DNA of 64,000 nt from Lentilactobacillus kisonensis DSM 19906 = JCM 15041 (GCF_001434135.1 NZ_AZEB01000004.1:62001-126000), one strand, 5' to 3'; positions 32,313-40,716 are shown, counted from the first letter of the stretch. Made by a program: numbers and translations. Notes: generated by a model not told the origin, from the sequence alone.

Positions 32313-33719
32313 TTATTTGATTGGTTTGGCCTTCTTTTGAATCCTAAAATTAATAATTGCCGCAACCAGGGCACAGGCACTCAGTACAGTTGCCAACAGA
32401 AAATCATAACGCCCACCTGTAAATGATCGGGCTGCCAGATTACCGGTACCGTTATTTTGACTGATTGCCATCACAGCTGCCATTAGGCCAACCCCGATTG
32501 AACCAGCAAATTGCTGCAGCATGCTAAACAGTGAGTTAACATCTGCGGTATATTGGTCAGGAACGTTTAGCATTGCGTTTGAAATGGTATTTGAAAACCC
32601 CATATTGAAGCCGAAGCGCAGGAATGAGTAAACGAAGATAATAATCCACGCGGAGAGAACGGCTTGGATACCAAAGAAGATAATACCGCCGAGAGTCATT
32701 GAACTGAGGCCGAGAATAATTGGCAGTGCGTAGCCTTTAATGTCAGCGAGGTGACCGGCGTACGGGGAAATTGCTGCGCCAATCAAGGAGCCGGGCAACA
32801 GGACCAATCCGGCAATAAATGGCGACGTATGCAAGACGTATTGACAATAAACGGGAATCAGGAAGGAAATTCCAATGTTCACAAATTGCAATACGAAATA
32901 AGTGAAGGCCGATAGGGAAGTTGACAACCATTTCAAAATTCGAATATCGAGAAGCTGTGACTGGCCGTGGGTATCTGAATAAATGAATAGTGCCAACGCA
33001 ATCAAGCCGATGATAAATGGGATGATAACCGCTGAACTCAAGATGGGATATTTGCCGGCCTTACTAACTGAATAGACCAGTGAAAATAAGGTCACTGCCA
33101 GAAGGCCCAAGCTCAATACATCGAACGAGCCGGTACCGACAGGATCAATGCGGATGTAGTGAGATCCCAACCACCAACTGATGACGATGATTGGCAGGAT
33201 TAACCAGAAGATCATCCGCCAGGACATCGTGGAGGAGATGGTACCGCCATAAGTGGGGCCTAGTGCCGGGGCAAGTGAAATAACCATCCCTGCCAGCCCA
33301 GTCATTGAGCCAATCCGACCGGCCGGCACCCGATTAAAAATGATGTGAAACATCAACGGGGTGGATAATCCGGTTGCAATGGCTTGAATGAGCCGTCCGC
33401 TCAGAAGAATGGGAAAGCTTGGTGACACCGCACACATGACGTCACCGACCACAAAAGCAATTGCGGCGAACAAATGAATGTTTTGGGATTTGAACTTTTT
33501 TAGCAAATAGGCAGTCGTCGCCATGACAATGGTCACCATCAGTAAGTAGCCGGTTGTGATCCACTGGATGGTGTCCAAAGTAACGTTAAAGATCTTAGTG
33601 AGTTCTGGAAAAGTAACGTTCATTGACGTTTCGGTTAGAATGCCAGTAAATGAGAGGAGGGCAGCCGCCAATAGCGCTAAAAATGTTTGCCGGCTGATCT
33701 TTTCGTTGTTCGTTGTCAT
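32313..33719 (-). CDS. Multidrug efflux MFS transporter (DHA2/EmrB-QacA family)
   Basis: A 468-residue proton-driven exporter with about 13-14 hydrophobic segments. DHA2 features: FTGILTETSMNVTFPELTKIF in TM1, DTIQWITTGYLLMVTIVM, RLIQAIATGLSTPLMFHIIF around TM4 and the antiporter motif C-like GLAGMVISLAPALGPTYGG in TM5. These proteins export drugs, dyes or bile compounds; the substrate cannot be read from sequence. The gene follows the Fic-domain gene by 15 bp on the same strand and is probably co-transcribed with it. No dedicated local regulator was seen. Confidence 0.88.
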   Translation of the reverse strand: MTTNNEKISRQTFLALLAAALLSFTGILTETSMNVTFPELTKIFNVTLDTIQWITTGYLLMVTIVMATTAYLLKKFKSQNIHLFAAIAFVVGDVMCAVSPSFPILLSGRLIQAIATGLSTPLMFHIIFNRVPAGRIGSMTGLAGMVISLAPALGPTYGGTISSTMSWRMIFWLILPIIVISWWLGSHYIRIDPVGTGSFDVLSLGLLAVTLFSLVYSVSKAGKYPILSSAVIIPFIIGLIALALFIYSDTHGQSQLLDIRILKWLSTSLSAFTYFVLQFVNIGISFLIPVYCQYVLHTSPFIAGLVLLPGSLIGAAISPYAGHLADIKGYALPIILGLSSMTLGGIIFFGIQAVLSAWIIIFVYSFLRFGFNMGFSNTISNAMLNVPDQYTADVNSLFSMLQQFAGSIGVGLMAAVMAISQNNGTGNLAARSFTGGRYDFLLATVLSACALVAAIINFRIQKKAKPIK

Positions 33720-33734
33720 GATGTCATCTCTTTT

Positions 33735-34970
33735 TTAAAAGTTGTTTTGGTTGATGAAGGATTGCGTTAACTTTCTAGTGAGAGGAGAGTGCTTTGTTAT
33801 TTCTAGGGTGTTAGATTTGGTGAGTAAATCGAGCTTCCGCCTTATTTGGGTGTTAGGAATATTAGCGGCAGCCAGTTTAAGTTCGCGATCTTCAAGCCCG
33901 TCACTCACATCGTTAAACAAATATGCTTGGGCGTAAATAAATAATATTTCTCTAATGGATGAGTCGTTAGAGAATGCCTTAAGGTTAGTATTGATAACTT
34001 CCAATCGACGGCTGTTTTCTCTAAATTTCCGAATTAATGTTGTTTGACCTTCAGCGAGAATCTTCATCATTTCAAGAACGAAAAAAGTGATTTCGCCCCT
34101 ATTTTTTTCGTCGCTGACATCTTGAAACGCTGAGTAATATTTATTTCGGCTTTTGTTAATCTCGCTTGAAAAAGTGATTGCTGACATTGGATCCAACTTA
34201 TAGCCAATGTAAACACAGGCGATATATCTGCCGGTTCTGCCATTTCCATCGTTAAAGGGATGGATATATTCAAAATAGTAATGCGCGATAAATGCCTTAA
34301 TTAAGAAAGGGACCGTATCATCGTTAATAAAGGCAATCCAGTCAATTAGGTCTGATGAAAAGTCGGTTTCATGCTCTTTTGGCAGGTGAACGGTATTTAG
34401 TTCGTTTCCAATTCGAACAAATCGATCTCTGAAGAGTTTGCCATCAGGCGTACGATCAGGCGCAATTTCGCCAGCTAACAAGAAGTCATAAATCTTTCGA
34501 ATGTCGTCCAAGGTATGAATTTGTAAGTTTTCTCGATTTTGAATTTTAAGATACATTCTTGCAAATGATTGTAAACGGCTGTTTTCTTCAGAGCGGCTTT
34601 GTGCAGCGATGATCGCCTGATTGACCTCTTTATTAGTTGTTTTTACGCCTTCAATTTCATTTGTACTCCTAATTTCGTTAGATAAGGTATTCAGAAACAT
34701 CTGGCTAGATGCAATTCCGGGTAGGCTTGCCATGAGTCGCGTTATTTCAGTGGCGTTTTGTTGAATTTGATCCTGCAGCTGTAAAATTTCTTGGATCGGA
34801 AGTAAAAATAATGGGTAAACAGAGCTTTGCCTAATCCCGTCATTCATTGGGTTGATTTTGAGATTGGTTGTAATGCTAGTTGGGGAGTTAAGTCGATTTT
34901 GATATTCAGCATTGATATCAGCAGTGGGGTGTTCATATTTAAATATTTTCAAATTATGATAATCTGCCAT
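33735..34970 (-). CDS. Fic-domain AMPylase-type protein (class II, self-inhibited)
   Basis: A 411-residue Fic protein, expected to transfer AMP (or a similar nucleotide moiety) to a protein hydroxyl. The active-site motif HPFNDGNGRTGR is complete at about residues 235-247. An N-terminal inhibitory helix motif, TNEIEG within STNEIEGVKTTN near residue 103, fits (S/T)xxxE(G/N) and marks class II members that silence themselves in cis. The C-terminal ~100 residues look like a winged-helix module (IPNTQIRRKLDLLTKSNTLEITKHS), as in many Fic proteins. GGAGGGAAAT precedes the ATG. It heads a two-gene unit with the MFS exporter. The target is unknown. The 291-bp AT-rich gap upstream holds its promoter but no gene. 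Confidence 0.9.
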   Translation of the reverse strand: MADYHNLKIFKYEHPTADINAEYQNRLNSPTSITTNLKINPMNDGIRQSSVYPLFLLPIQEILQLQDQIQQNATEITRLMASLPGIASSQMFLNTLSNEIRSTNEIEGVKTTNKEVNQAIIAAQSRSEENSRLQSFARMYLKIQNRENLQIHTLDDIRKIYDFLLAGEIAPDRTPDGKLFRDRFVRIGNELNTVHLPKEHETDFSSDLIDWIAFINDDTVPFLIKAFIAHYYFEYIHPFNDGNGRTGRYIACVYIGYKLDPMSAITFSSEINKSRNKYYSAFQDVSDEKNRGEITFFVLEMMKILAEGQTTLIRKFRENSRRLEVINTNLKAFSNDSSIREILFIYAQAYLFNDVSDGLEDRELKLAAANIPNTQIRRKLDLLTKSNTLEITKHSPLTRKLTQSFINQNNF

Positions 34971-35222
34971 GATTAATTTCCCTCCAAGTTTTAAATATTT
35001 GTAATAATTGAAAATGTAATCGTGCTTATTAAAACGAATTTTAAAATATTGTTATAATTTAAAAACTTAATGGTCCATAAATACTAAAGATTGCAAAAAA
35101 CGGCGATATTTCAAAACTTGATTTAAATCATATCACGAATTTTTAAAAAATGTCAGTAAATTTAAAATTATTGCTATCTTTTTCACGATTCTTTGGATTT
35201 GGATTTTTAAGCATCAAGCAAA

Positions 35223-35251
35223 TAAAAAAGCGAGTGATAATCACTCACTTT
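35223..35251 (-). terminator. Terminator of the first degV gene
   Basis: On the minus strand GTGAGTGA-TTA-TCACTCGC followed by TTTTTT. Confidence 0.8.
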
Positions 35252-35262
35252 AGCTCAAATGA

Positions 35263-36123
35263 CTAATTCAATTGGTCCCAATCAATATCCCAAACAACGC
35301 CCATTGCCTTTTCACCTGTATGCACGGTGATGGCCGGACTAATTTGATATGTACTGATGCTAACGTCTGGGAAATGCTCGTGAAACGCTGCAACCCACGA
35401 TTTGCTGAGAACGGGATTGTGCGCATCGACCACCGAAATACGCATCGGTAGGGTCGTTTTCTCTTTGTCGATTTCGTTGATAATGTATTGGAGTGCCTGC
35501 TTCATTGTCCGTTCCTTAGCTTTGGGAACAATTTTACCAGCTTCGTCAAAGGTTAGAATTGGCTTAATCTTAAGTAGGTTACCAAAGAAAGCGGAGGTGT
35601 TGGAAATTCGACCGGTTCGTTGCAGGTGGGATAAGCTATCAACCACCAGACAAACGTGAATGGAATCCCGCACTTGTTCCAATTTGGGTAAAATAGTCGT
35701 GGCATTCTCACCCGCCATCGCGAGTTTGCCCGCTAACAATGCCAGGTCAGCCTCACCGGCACTCGCAATTTTGGAGTCAAATGGGTAAACCTTAATGTTG
35801 GTTACTTGCCGGCTGTAAGCAACAAGGTTTTCGTAAAATGACGTGATTCCTGACGACAAGTTCACGCAAATGACTTCATCAAATCCTTGCTGACTGAGCT
35901 GGTCAAAGGCGGCTTGCATTTGGCCCATAGTGACCTGAGCGGTAGTTGGGAGTTGCTTAGTTGTTGCAAGCTTTTCAAGGAAGGCTTCTGATGTAATATC
36001 GATGCCATCGCGATACTGAGTTTGCCCAAAAATCACGGTAATTGGTAAAACAGTGATCCGGTATTTATCCGCCAGTTCCTTATCAAGGTAACTGGCACTG
36101 TCAGTTATTACGGCTGTTTTCAT
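35263..36123 (-). CDS. DegV family fatty-acid-binding protein
   Basis: A 286-residue DegV protein, the class that includes FakB, which presents fatty acids to the kinase FakA for phosphorylation before phospholipid synthesis. It opens KTAVITDSASYLDKEL, carries GITSFYENLVAYSRQV and the lipid-contact segment VDSLSHLQRTGRIS, and ends with the HTGEKAMGVVWDID segment with the conserved HTGxxAxG motif. AGGAGAGGAA precedes the ATG. A second, more distant DegV protein is encoded at 45975-46814. FakA is not in the window. Confidence 0.9.
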   Translation of the reverse strand: MKTAVITDSASYLDKELADKYRITVLPITVIFGQTQYRDGIDITSEAFLEKLATTKQLPTTAQVTMGQMQAAFDQLSQQGFDEVICVNLSSGITSFYENLVAYSRQVTNIKVYPFDSKIASAGEADLALLAGKLAMAGENATTILPKLEQVRDSIHVCLVVDSLSHLQRTGRISNTSAFFGNLLKIKPILTFDEAGKIVPKAKERTMKQALQYIINEIDKEKTTLPMRISVVDAHNPVLSKSWVAAFHEHFPDVSISTYQISPAITVHTGEKAMGVVWDIDWDQLN

Positions 36124-36242
36124 ATTCTTATTCCTCTCCTCGGGGTTCGTTATTATTTTAACCTTGATTTAGGGGGAATACAAAGGAAGCGTCCAGGAAA
36201 AAAGTAAAAGTTGATATAATTTGAATTATTTTAATTTTATTA

Positions 36243-36271
36243 TTTACTTTTCATAATCGACGTGATAATAT
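36243..36271 (+). promoter_or_regulatory. Promoter of the Val/Ile leader transcript
   Basis: TTTACT (36243-36248) and TAATAT (36266-36271) with a 17-bp spacer and a TG one base upstream of the -10 (extended -10). Confidence 0.6.
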
Positions 36272-36302
36272 CTTATTCAACCTATGAAAAGAGGAAATCG
36301 AA

Positions 36303-36368
36303 ATGAAAAAAACTAATCTCACACTTAACGCAAATATTGTCGTCGTCCGGGTCATTGTCATTATTTAG
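36303..36368 (+). CDS. Val/Ile-rich leader peptide (attenuation type)
   Basis: A 21-residue open frame reading MKKTNLTLNANIVVVRVIVII. Nine of its last ten residues are Val or Ile, the classic make-up of branched-chain amino acid leader peptides such as those of ilv operons. GAGG is placed 8 nt before the ATG and a promoter lies 30 nt upstream. Immediately after the stop come mutually exclusive hairpins and an intrinsic terminator (36371-36458). Such peptides work by ribosome stalling when charged tRNA-Val or tRNA-Ile is scarce. The expected biosynthetic gene is missing: a perfect ribosome site (AAAGGAGGTG, 36466-36475) is followed only by a 14-codon frame and then the frameshifted MHS transporter gene. 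Confidence 0.75.
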   Translation: MKKTNLTLNANIVVVRVIVII

Positions 36369-36370
36369 AC

Positions 36371-36458
36371 TGCGGGCAACGTTATTATGCCCGCAAGATG
36401 CGGGCAGGATTGGTTTAAACACCAAGGACTGTCAACAACAGACCTTGGTGTTTTTTTA
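36371..36458 (+). terminator. Attenuator: alternative GC hairpins and terminator
   Basis: TGCGGGC occurs at 36371-36377 and again at 36399-36405; GCCCGCA at 36389-36395 can pair with either, giving two exclusive hairpins. The terminator stem AACACCAAGGaCTGT / ACAGaCCTTGGTGTT ends in seven T residues near 36451-36457. TTGGT at 36410-36414 can pair with ACCAA at 36421-36425 and so break the terminator. Confidence 0.75.
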
Positions 36459-36626
36459 TCCTTAAAGGAGGTGATGGTGGAAGATACTCAGTTCGAATTT
36501 TCTCTCATTTCATTTTAATGTTACTCGTTAACATGTTACCAAGTGACTTTGTTGACTATTCCAAGATAGTTTTGTAAAGCGGAAAAAGTGTTTACGACAC
36601 TCACTACAGAAAAGGAAGCGACCAAT

Positions 36627-37947
36627 ATGGAAGAAACACCGACTACATATACCGAAACAAAAACAACGAAGCTTGAGCGGGATCCGATTCGAACCGTTAT
36701 CATGGCATCGATGATTGGTACGGCAATTGAATTTTTCGACTTTTATGCATACGGTACCGCGGCAGCTACTTATTTTCCCAATGTCTTTTTCCCAGACGTA
36801 ACACCGACAATTGCAATGATTTTAAGCCTATTAACCTTTGGAGTAGCGTTTGTTGCCCGGCCGCTGGGCTCCTTATTATTCGGTCACTTTGGCGATAAAT
36901 TAGGGCGAAAACGTGCCCTAGTTGTTTCTTTATTGATGATGGGCCTTTCAACCGTTGCGATTGGCTTTCTTCCTGGATTCAAAGCAATTGGGATGGCTTC
37001 AATTATCCTGCTTTGTTTGGCAAGGTTTATTCAAGGAATTGGCTTGGGTGGTGAATGGTCCGGCGCTGTTTTGGTTGCGACCGAAAACGCACCAAAGGGC
37101 AAACGGGCATTATTCGGCTCGTTTACGGAATTAGGTGCACCGATTGGCTTTTTCCTGAGCAACGGCTTGTATTACATTTTGGAATCAACCCTTAACCAAT
37201 CCCAGATGGCATCATTTGGCTGGCGAATCCCATTTTTGGCTTCAGCCGTTCTGGTTGTGGTTGGTCTCTGGGTACGTCGCCGGATGCAGGAAACCCCACT
37301 ATTCCGATTGGCACAACAGCGGGATAATGTGCAAAAAGCGCCGCTAGTTGAAGTGTTTGTTAAAAACTGGCGCCAAGTTCTCCAAGGAACCTTGGCAATG
37401 GCGGTTTCTTACACATTCTTCTTCCTATTATCTACTTGGTCGCTCAGTTACGCTACCACGGTACTTGGGTTTGACAATAAGGAATTTTTGCTGTTACTGA
37501 TGGGGTCGGTTATTGCATTTGGTGGGATGATTGTGTACTCATCGATCTTGTCAGATAAGTTTGGCCGCAGAAAAGTCTTACTAATCAGGGACGATTGTTA
37601 TCGCCGTGTTTGCATTCGTCTTTCCGTTCTTCTTTCAAGGACAGCGAAATATTTGGGGAAGCTTGTTCTTCCTGTTGGTTGGCTTTGTAGCGATGGGGAT
37701 CGTGTATGGCCCAATCGGTGCGTTATTGCCAGAGCTATTCCCAACCAATACCCGATATTCAGGTGCCGGCATTGCTTACAACATGTCAGCAATTGTCGGT
37801 GCAGCATTTGCTCCAACCATTGCATCGTGGTTAGTAACGGAATGGGGAATTCATGCCGTTGGCTACTACCTGGCGATCATGGCGGTTGTGTCAATGGTTG
37901 CCCTGTTCTTTACGAAGGAAACGAAGGGGATTGATTATACAAAGTGA
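36627..37947 (+). pseudogene. MHS-family MFS transporter with a frameshift
   Basis: Frame 1 encodes a metabolite:H+ symporter (ProP/ShiA-like) from METPTTYTETKT-like start through RTVIMASMIGTAIEFFDFYAYGTAA, GHFGDKLGRKRALV, ARFIQGIGLGGEWSGAVLVATE and GRRKVLLI, then runs into nonsense. The correct C-terminal part (GTIVIAVFAFVFPFF ... GPIGALLPELFPTNTRYSG ... FFTKETKGIDYTK) continues in the next frame to 37947. A single extra A at about 37587 (CTAATCAGGG) explains the shift; the corrected protein would have 439 residues, a normal length. The ATG at 36627 has AAGGAAG 8 nt upstream. It lies downstream of the Val/Ile leader and terminator. Either a real inactivating mutation or a sequencing error. 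The stop codon overlaps the start of hairpin copy 9. Confidence 0.85.
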
Positions 37948-38061
37948 GCGGAACAAAGCGCTTAGAAAGCGGAGCCTAAGTTGCTCCGTTCAGAAATCCT
38001 GGGCTTGGATTTTTGGACGGAGTGGCTTAGGTGCAGCTTTCTGCTTGGAGGAGCTGTCCTA
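37944..38061 (+). repeat. GTGAGC hairpin element, copy 9 (overlaps the transporter stop codon)
   Basis: The TGA stop (37945-37947) is inside the element's GTGAGC end. Pairs: AGAAAGC/GCTTTCT, GCCTAAG/CTTAGGT, CTCCGT/ACGGAG, AAATCC/GGATTT. Confidence 0.92.
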
Positions 38062-38067
38062 AAATGA

Positions 38068-38186
38068 GTGAGCGGATTCAGGCGGTTAGAAACCGGAGTA
38101 TAAGTCTCCTTGAGCGGAAATTCCTGGGTTTGGAATTTTTGATCAAGGTGCTTATGCGCAGGTTTCTGCCTGAAGGAGCTGTCCTA
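38068..38186 (+). repeat. GTGAGC hairpin element, copy 10
   Basis: Six bases after copy 9. Pairs: TCAGGC/GCCTGA, AGAAACC/GGTTTCT, GTATAAG/CTTATGC, CCTTGA/TCAAGG. Confidence 0.92.
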
Positions 38187-38193
38187 CAAAGTA

Positions 38194-38312
38194 GTGAGCG
38201 GAGCAAAACGATTAGGGATCGGAGCGTAAGTCTCCTCTACCAGAAATCCCTGGTTCTGGGATTTTTGGTAGAGGTGCTTACGCGCAGATCCCTGCTGGGA
38301 GGAGCTGTCCTA
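38194..38312 (+). repeat. GTGAGC hairpin element, copy 11
   Basis: Seven bases after copy 10. Pairs: AGGGATC/GATCCCT, GCGTAAG/CTTACGC, CCTCTACCA/TGGTAGAGG. Inner part nearly identical to copy 5. The stretch 38313-38459 shows nothing recognisable. Confidence 0.92.
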
Positions 38313-38459
38313 ATCTAGGTAGATGGGCACTTGCACTCAAATTTCCGGGCCTTAATCAAGCCCCTACCAGAAGAATTAGGCGTATGCTAGCCCTGGATTT
38401 TGCAAGAGCTATCGTTAAATTGTTAATTAGTGTTGGCTAAAGTTCATATCCTTAATAGG

Positions 38460-38512
38460 AAAGTAGCAGCTATAGAATTCATTACCTGGATTTTATCGCC
38501 GCTACTTTTTTG
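38460..38512 (+). terminator. Hairpin terminator in the gap before the ATPase gene
   Basis: AAAGTAGCaGC pairs with GCcGCTACTTT, followed by a T run; the loop is long (about 27 nt). Confidence 0.6.
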
Positions 38513-38532
38513 ACTAATTACGATTACAAAGA

Positions 38533-38660
38533 TTTCAGTTAACTGAAAAAAGCTAAACATTAAAGAATTGTTTTCAGTATAAAGATAATAAATGATAAAT
38601 TAGATAAATATTTCAGTTAACTGAAAATATCAAATTAAATTACCGTAATTTTCAGTTCAC
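38533..38660 (+). promoter_or_regulatory. Operator array: two TTTCAGTTAACTGAAA palindromes and two half-sites
   Basis: The perfect 16-bp palindrome TTTCAGTTAACTGAAA occurs at 38533-38548 and 38611-38626. Half-sites TTTTCAGT lie at 38571-38578 and TTTTCAGTTCACAG near 38649-38662. Spacings of about 38-40 bp between successive sites suggest cooperative binding before the ATPase gene. The cognate regulator is unknown. Confidence 0.7.
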
Positions 38661-38697
38661 AGATAATTATGATAAAATAAACTTGAGGTGATTAACA

Positions 38698-39894
38698 ATG
38701 ATTGAGCGGCCACTTTATATGAATCGATTAAAAGCGATGATTAATACAGAATTCGTTAAGGTAATTACCGGAGTACGAAGATCAGGAAAAAGTTTTCTGT
38801 TGTTGATGCTGCGGGATTATTTAGAAGAGCAGGGAATTTCAAAGGATCAGATTATTTATGTCAACTTTGAAAATCCGGCCTATTTTGAGATGTTTGACTA
38901 TCGATCCCTATATGCATATTTGAAGGACAAGGTAAATTCAAATCAAAAAACGTACTTTTTATTTGATGAAATTCAAGAAGTTAGTGAATGGCAAAAGTTA
39001 ATTAATGGGCTTCGAGTAGCTTATGATTCAGATATTTACGTCACCGGTTCAAATGCTTCTCTCTTATCTGGTGAATTAGGAACGTATTTGACCGGGCGAT
39101 ATGTAGAACTCAAAATGTTGCCACTGTCCTTTCAAGAATACTTGGCTTTTAAAGACTTGGATGCTCAACAAAAGGAGAGATACTTTTCAGACTATTTAGA
39201 ATATGGGGGCTTTCCGTCGGTCGTTCTGCAAGACGATAAACAGTTAAAGGATGATGTCCTAAATGGCGTTTATAGCAGTATTTTGTTACGCGACGTTGCC
39301 AATCGCGCAAGCATTAAAGAACCAGAGCTACTAGAAAGAATTGCCTTGTATTTGTTGGATAATATCGGTCAGCTAATTAGTACTAACAAAATTGCAAATA
39401 CCATTCGATCTAGTGGCAGAAAAATTAGTAATAATACGGTTGAAAATTACATCAATCTCCTGGTAAAATCTTTTCTATTCTATAAAGCGCCGAGATATGA
39501 CATTCGGGGAAAGGAATATATTAGTTCCCAATCTAAATACTATGTTGTTGACCTGGGCTTTGTGCGGTCACAATTACAGAAACGTAATACGAATAGGGGC
39601 TCGAGAATTGAAAACCTCGTCTTCTTGGAATTGAAGCGACGTCGTTACAATGTATTCGTTGGAAGGCTTGGAATGAAAGAAATTGATTTTGTGGCGACAA
39701 ACGCTGATGAAACAATCTATGTGCAGGTGACGGATCACATTCCGGAAAATAATGAGCGTGAAACGGCTAATTTACTACAAATTGCTACCGGATATAAGCG
39801 GGTCCTCATCACTAATTCATGGAGTGATGTCGGTGAATATGAAGGTATTCCAATTATTCATGTGGTGGACTTTTTAGGTGGCCGGAAATTATGA
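38698..39894 (+). CDS. AAA-type ATPase with DUF4143 (orphan STAND/AAA_14 family)
   Basis: A 398-residue protein. The N-terminal AAA_14 domain has Walker A ITGVRRSGKSFLL, Walker B TYFLFDEIQEV and a sensor region DIYVTGSNASLLSGEL. The DUF4143 part follows (YLTGRYVELKMLPLSFQEYLAF, and a late nuclease-like EIDFVATNADETIYVQV with the pattern of restriction-endonuclease-fold domains). This family is frequent in bacteria and archaea, but its job is unsettled; roles in stress or defence have been suggested. TTGAGGTG precedes the ATG. Palindromic operators fill its upstream region. It converges on the two-gene cassette at 39950-40716 with a shared terminator. Confidence 0.88.
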   Translation: MIERPLYMNRLKAMINTEFVKVITGVRRSGKSFLLLMLRDYLEEQGISKDQIIYVNFENPAYFEMFDYRSLYAYLKDKVNSNQKTYFLFDEIQEVSEWQKLINGLRVAYDSDIYVTGSNASLLSGELGTYLTGRYVELKMLPLSFQEYLAFKDLDAQQKERYFSDYLEYGGFPSVVLQDDKQLKDDVLNGVYSSILLRDVANRASIKEPELLERIALYLLDNIGQLISTNKIANTIRSSGRKISNNTVENYINLLVKSFLFYKAPRYDIRGKEYISSQSKYYVVDLGFVRSQLQKRNTNRGSRIENLVFLELKRRRYNVFVGRLGMKEIDFVATNADETIYVQVTDHIPENNERETANLLQIATGYKRVLITNSWSDVGEYEGIPIIHVVDFLGGRKL

Positions 39895-39904
39895 CAAGGA
39901 TATT

Positions 39905-39938
39905 AAAGGAGCCAGCAAAAAATTTGCCGGCTCCTTTT
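39905..39938. terminator. Bidirectional terminator
   Basis: AAAGGAGCCaGCAAA / TTTGCcGGCTCCTTT with a 3-4 nt loop, between convergent genes. Confidence 0.9.
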
Positions 39939-39949
39939 AGTAAGATCAA

Positions 39950-40144
39950 TCATTGTTCTTTTAGAATCCTAGGCTTAATTTGGGTACTTGTTTTGTTCTC
40001 AGCTGCCCGTTTCTTCTTCATTTCTTCAACCGGAGGCAACCCCATAATTTCTACTAATTCTTCAAGGGTTACTTCTGATGCCATTTTATGAACACGCCGG
40101 TATGCTTCCTCCTTCGAACCATTAAACTTAACGATTATTATCAC
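39950..40144 (-). CDS. Small protein coupled to the ART-like gene (possible antitoxin)
   Basis: A 64-residue, highly charged protein: MIIIVKFNGSKEEAYRRVHK, then the helical stretch TLEELVEIMGLPPVEEMKKK and a basic tail. Its ATG overlaps the stop of the upstream 191-residue gene by 4 bp, so the two are translated together. I do not recognise the family. Size, charge and coupling would suit an antitoxin or immunity partner of the upstream protein; that is inference only. It shares the terminator at 39905-39938. Confidence 0.6.
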   Translation of the reverse strand: MIIIVKFNGSKEEAYRRVHKMASEVTLEELVEIMGLPPVEEMKKKRAAENKTSTQIKPRILKEQ

Positions 40145-40716
40145 TCCAATTCATACTGCGTAATAATTTTTTTGGTGCGGATACAATACTCAACGCCATT
40201 TGGGACAAACAATTCGACTCGCTTGTAGATGCTTGTCGATGTGGCACTTATCACACAATCAATTTGCGAGAATTCAGTATCTCTTTTTAGTTTCCTAATG
40301 AAAGACTCAATTAACGCACCATCTAACGCGTGCTGTTTAAATGAATTGCGATATAACTTACGCAAACTCATGATAACTCGATCTAAATTGGAATCTAAAA
40401 CAAAATTGCGGAATAACTTTATATCCTCTAGGTTATCGAAGAAATTCAATGTTTGTTCCTCTTCAACCTCCAAAGTTAATCTAATAATAGCATGTTCTTT
40501 CAGACTTGTGGTGTTTGAGATGAAGAGCCGAGCTAGTTCTGTATCTTCCCAAAACCCATATAATCCATATCCCAAACTGCCGGGCTTTTTCCTAGTACCA
40601 CCCATATAAAAATGGGCCCAGTCATTTTTAGGGATCTTAAAACCGGTAGTCCTTATTTTCTCCCAATTTGACTTTGCTGTTGCGTGGTAGATTATTTGCT
40701 TTACTAACGTAACCAC
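40141..40716 (-). CDS. Putative ADP-ribosyltransferase-like protein
   Basis: A 191-residue cytoplasmic protein. The beginning IIYHATAKSNWEKIRTTGF, followed by PGSLGYGLYGFWED and a C-terminal VELFVPNGVEYCIRTKKI, resembles the H...Y...E layout of DUF3990/ART-like toxins (Tyr-His, Gly-x-Gly-x-Tyr, late Glu). The similarity is by eye and could be wrong. No signal peptide. The start is problematic: GTG at 40716 overlaps the AGGAG it would need, and the next good spacing from AGGAG is an ACG codon, so a rare start codon is possible. It overlaps a 64-residue gene downstream, giving a two-gene cassette of toxin-antitoxin size. Confidence 0.6.
   Translation of the reverse strand: MVTLVKQIIYHATAKSNWEKIRTTGFKIPKNDWAHFYMGGTRKKPGSLGYGLYGFWEDTELARLFISNTTSLKEHAIIRLTLEVEEEQTLNFFDNLEDIKLFRNFVLDSNLDRVIMSLRKLYRNSFKQHALDGALIESFIRKLKRDTEFSQIDCVISATSTSIYKRVELFVPNGVEYCIRTKKIITQYELE

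Noticed and set aside
36466-36517. Short frame behind the perfect ribosome site after the attenuator
   Set aside because: Only 14 codons (MVEDTQFEFSLISF) and the start is too close to the ribosome site; treated as a remnant, not a gene.
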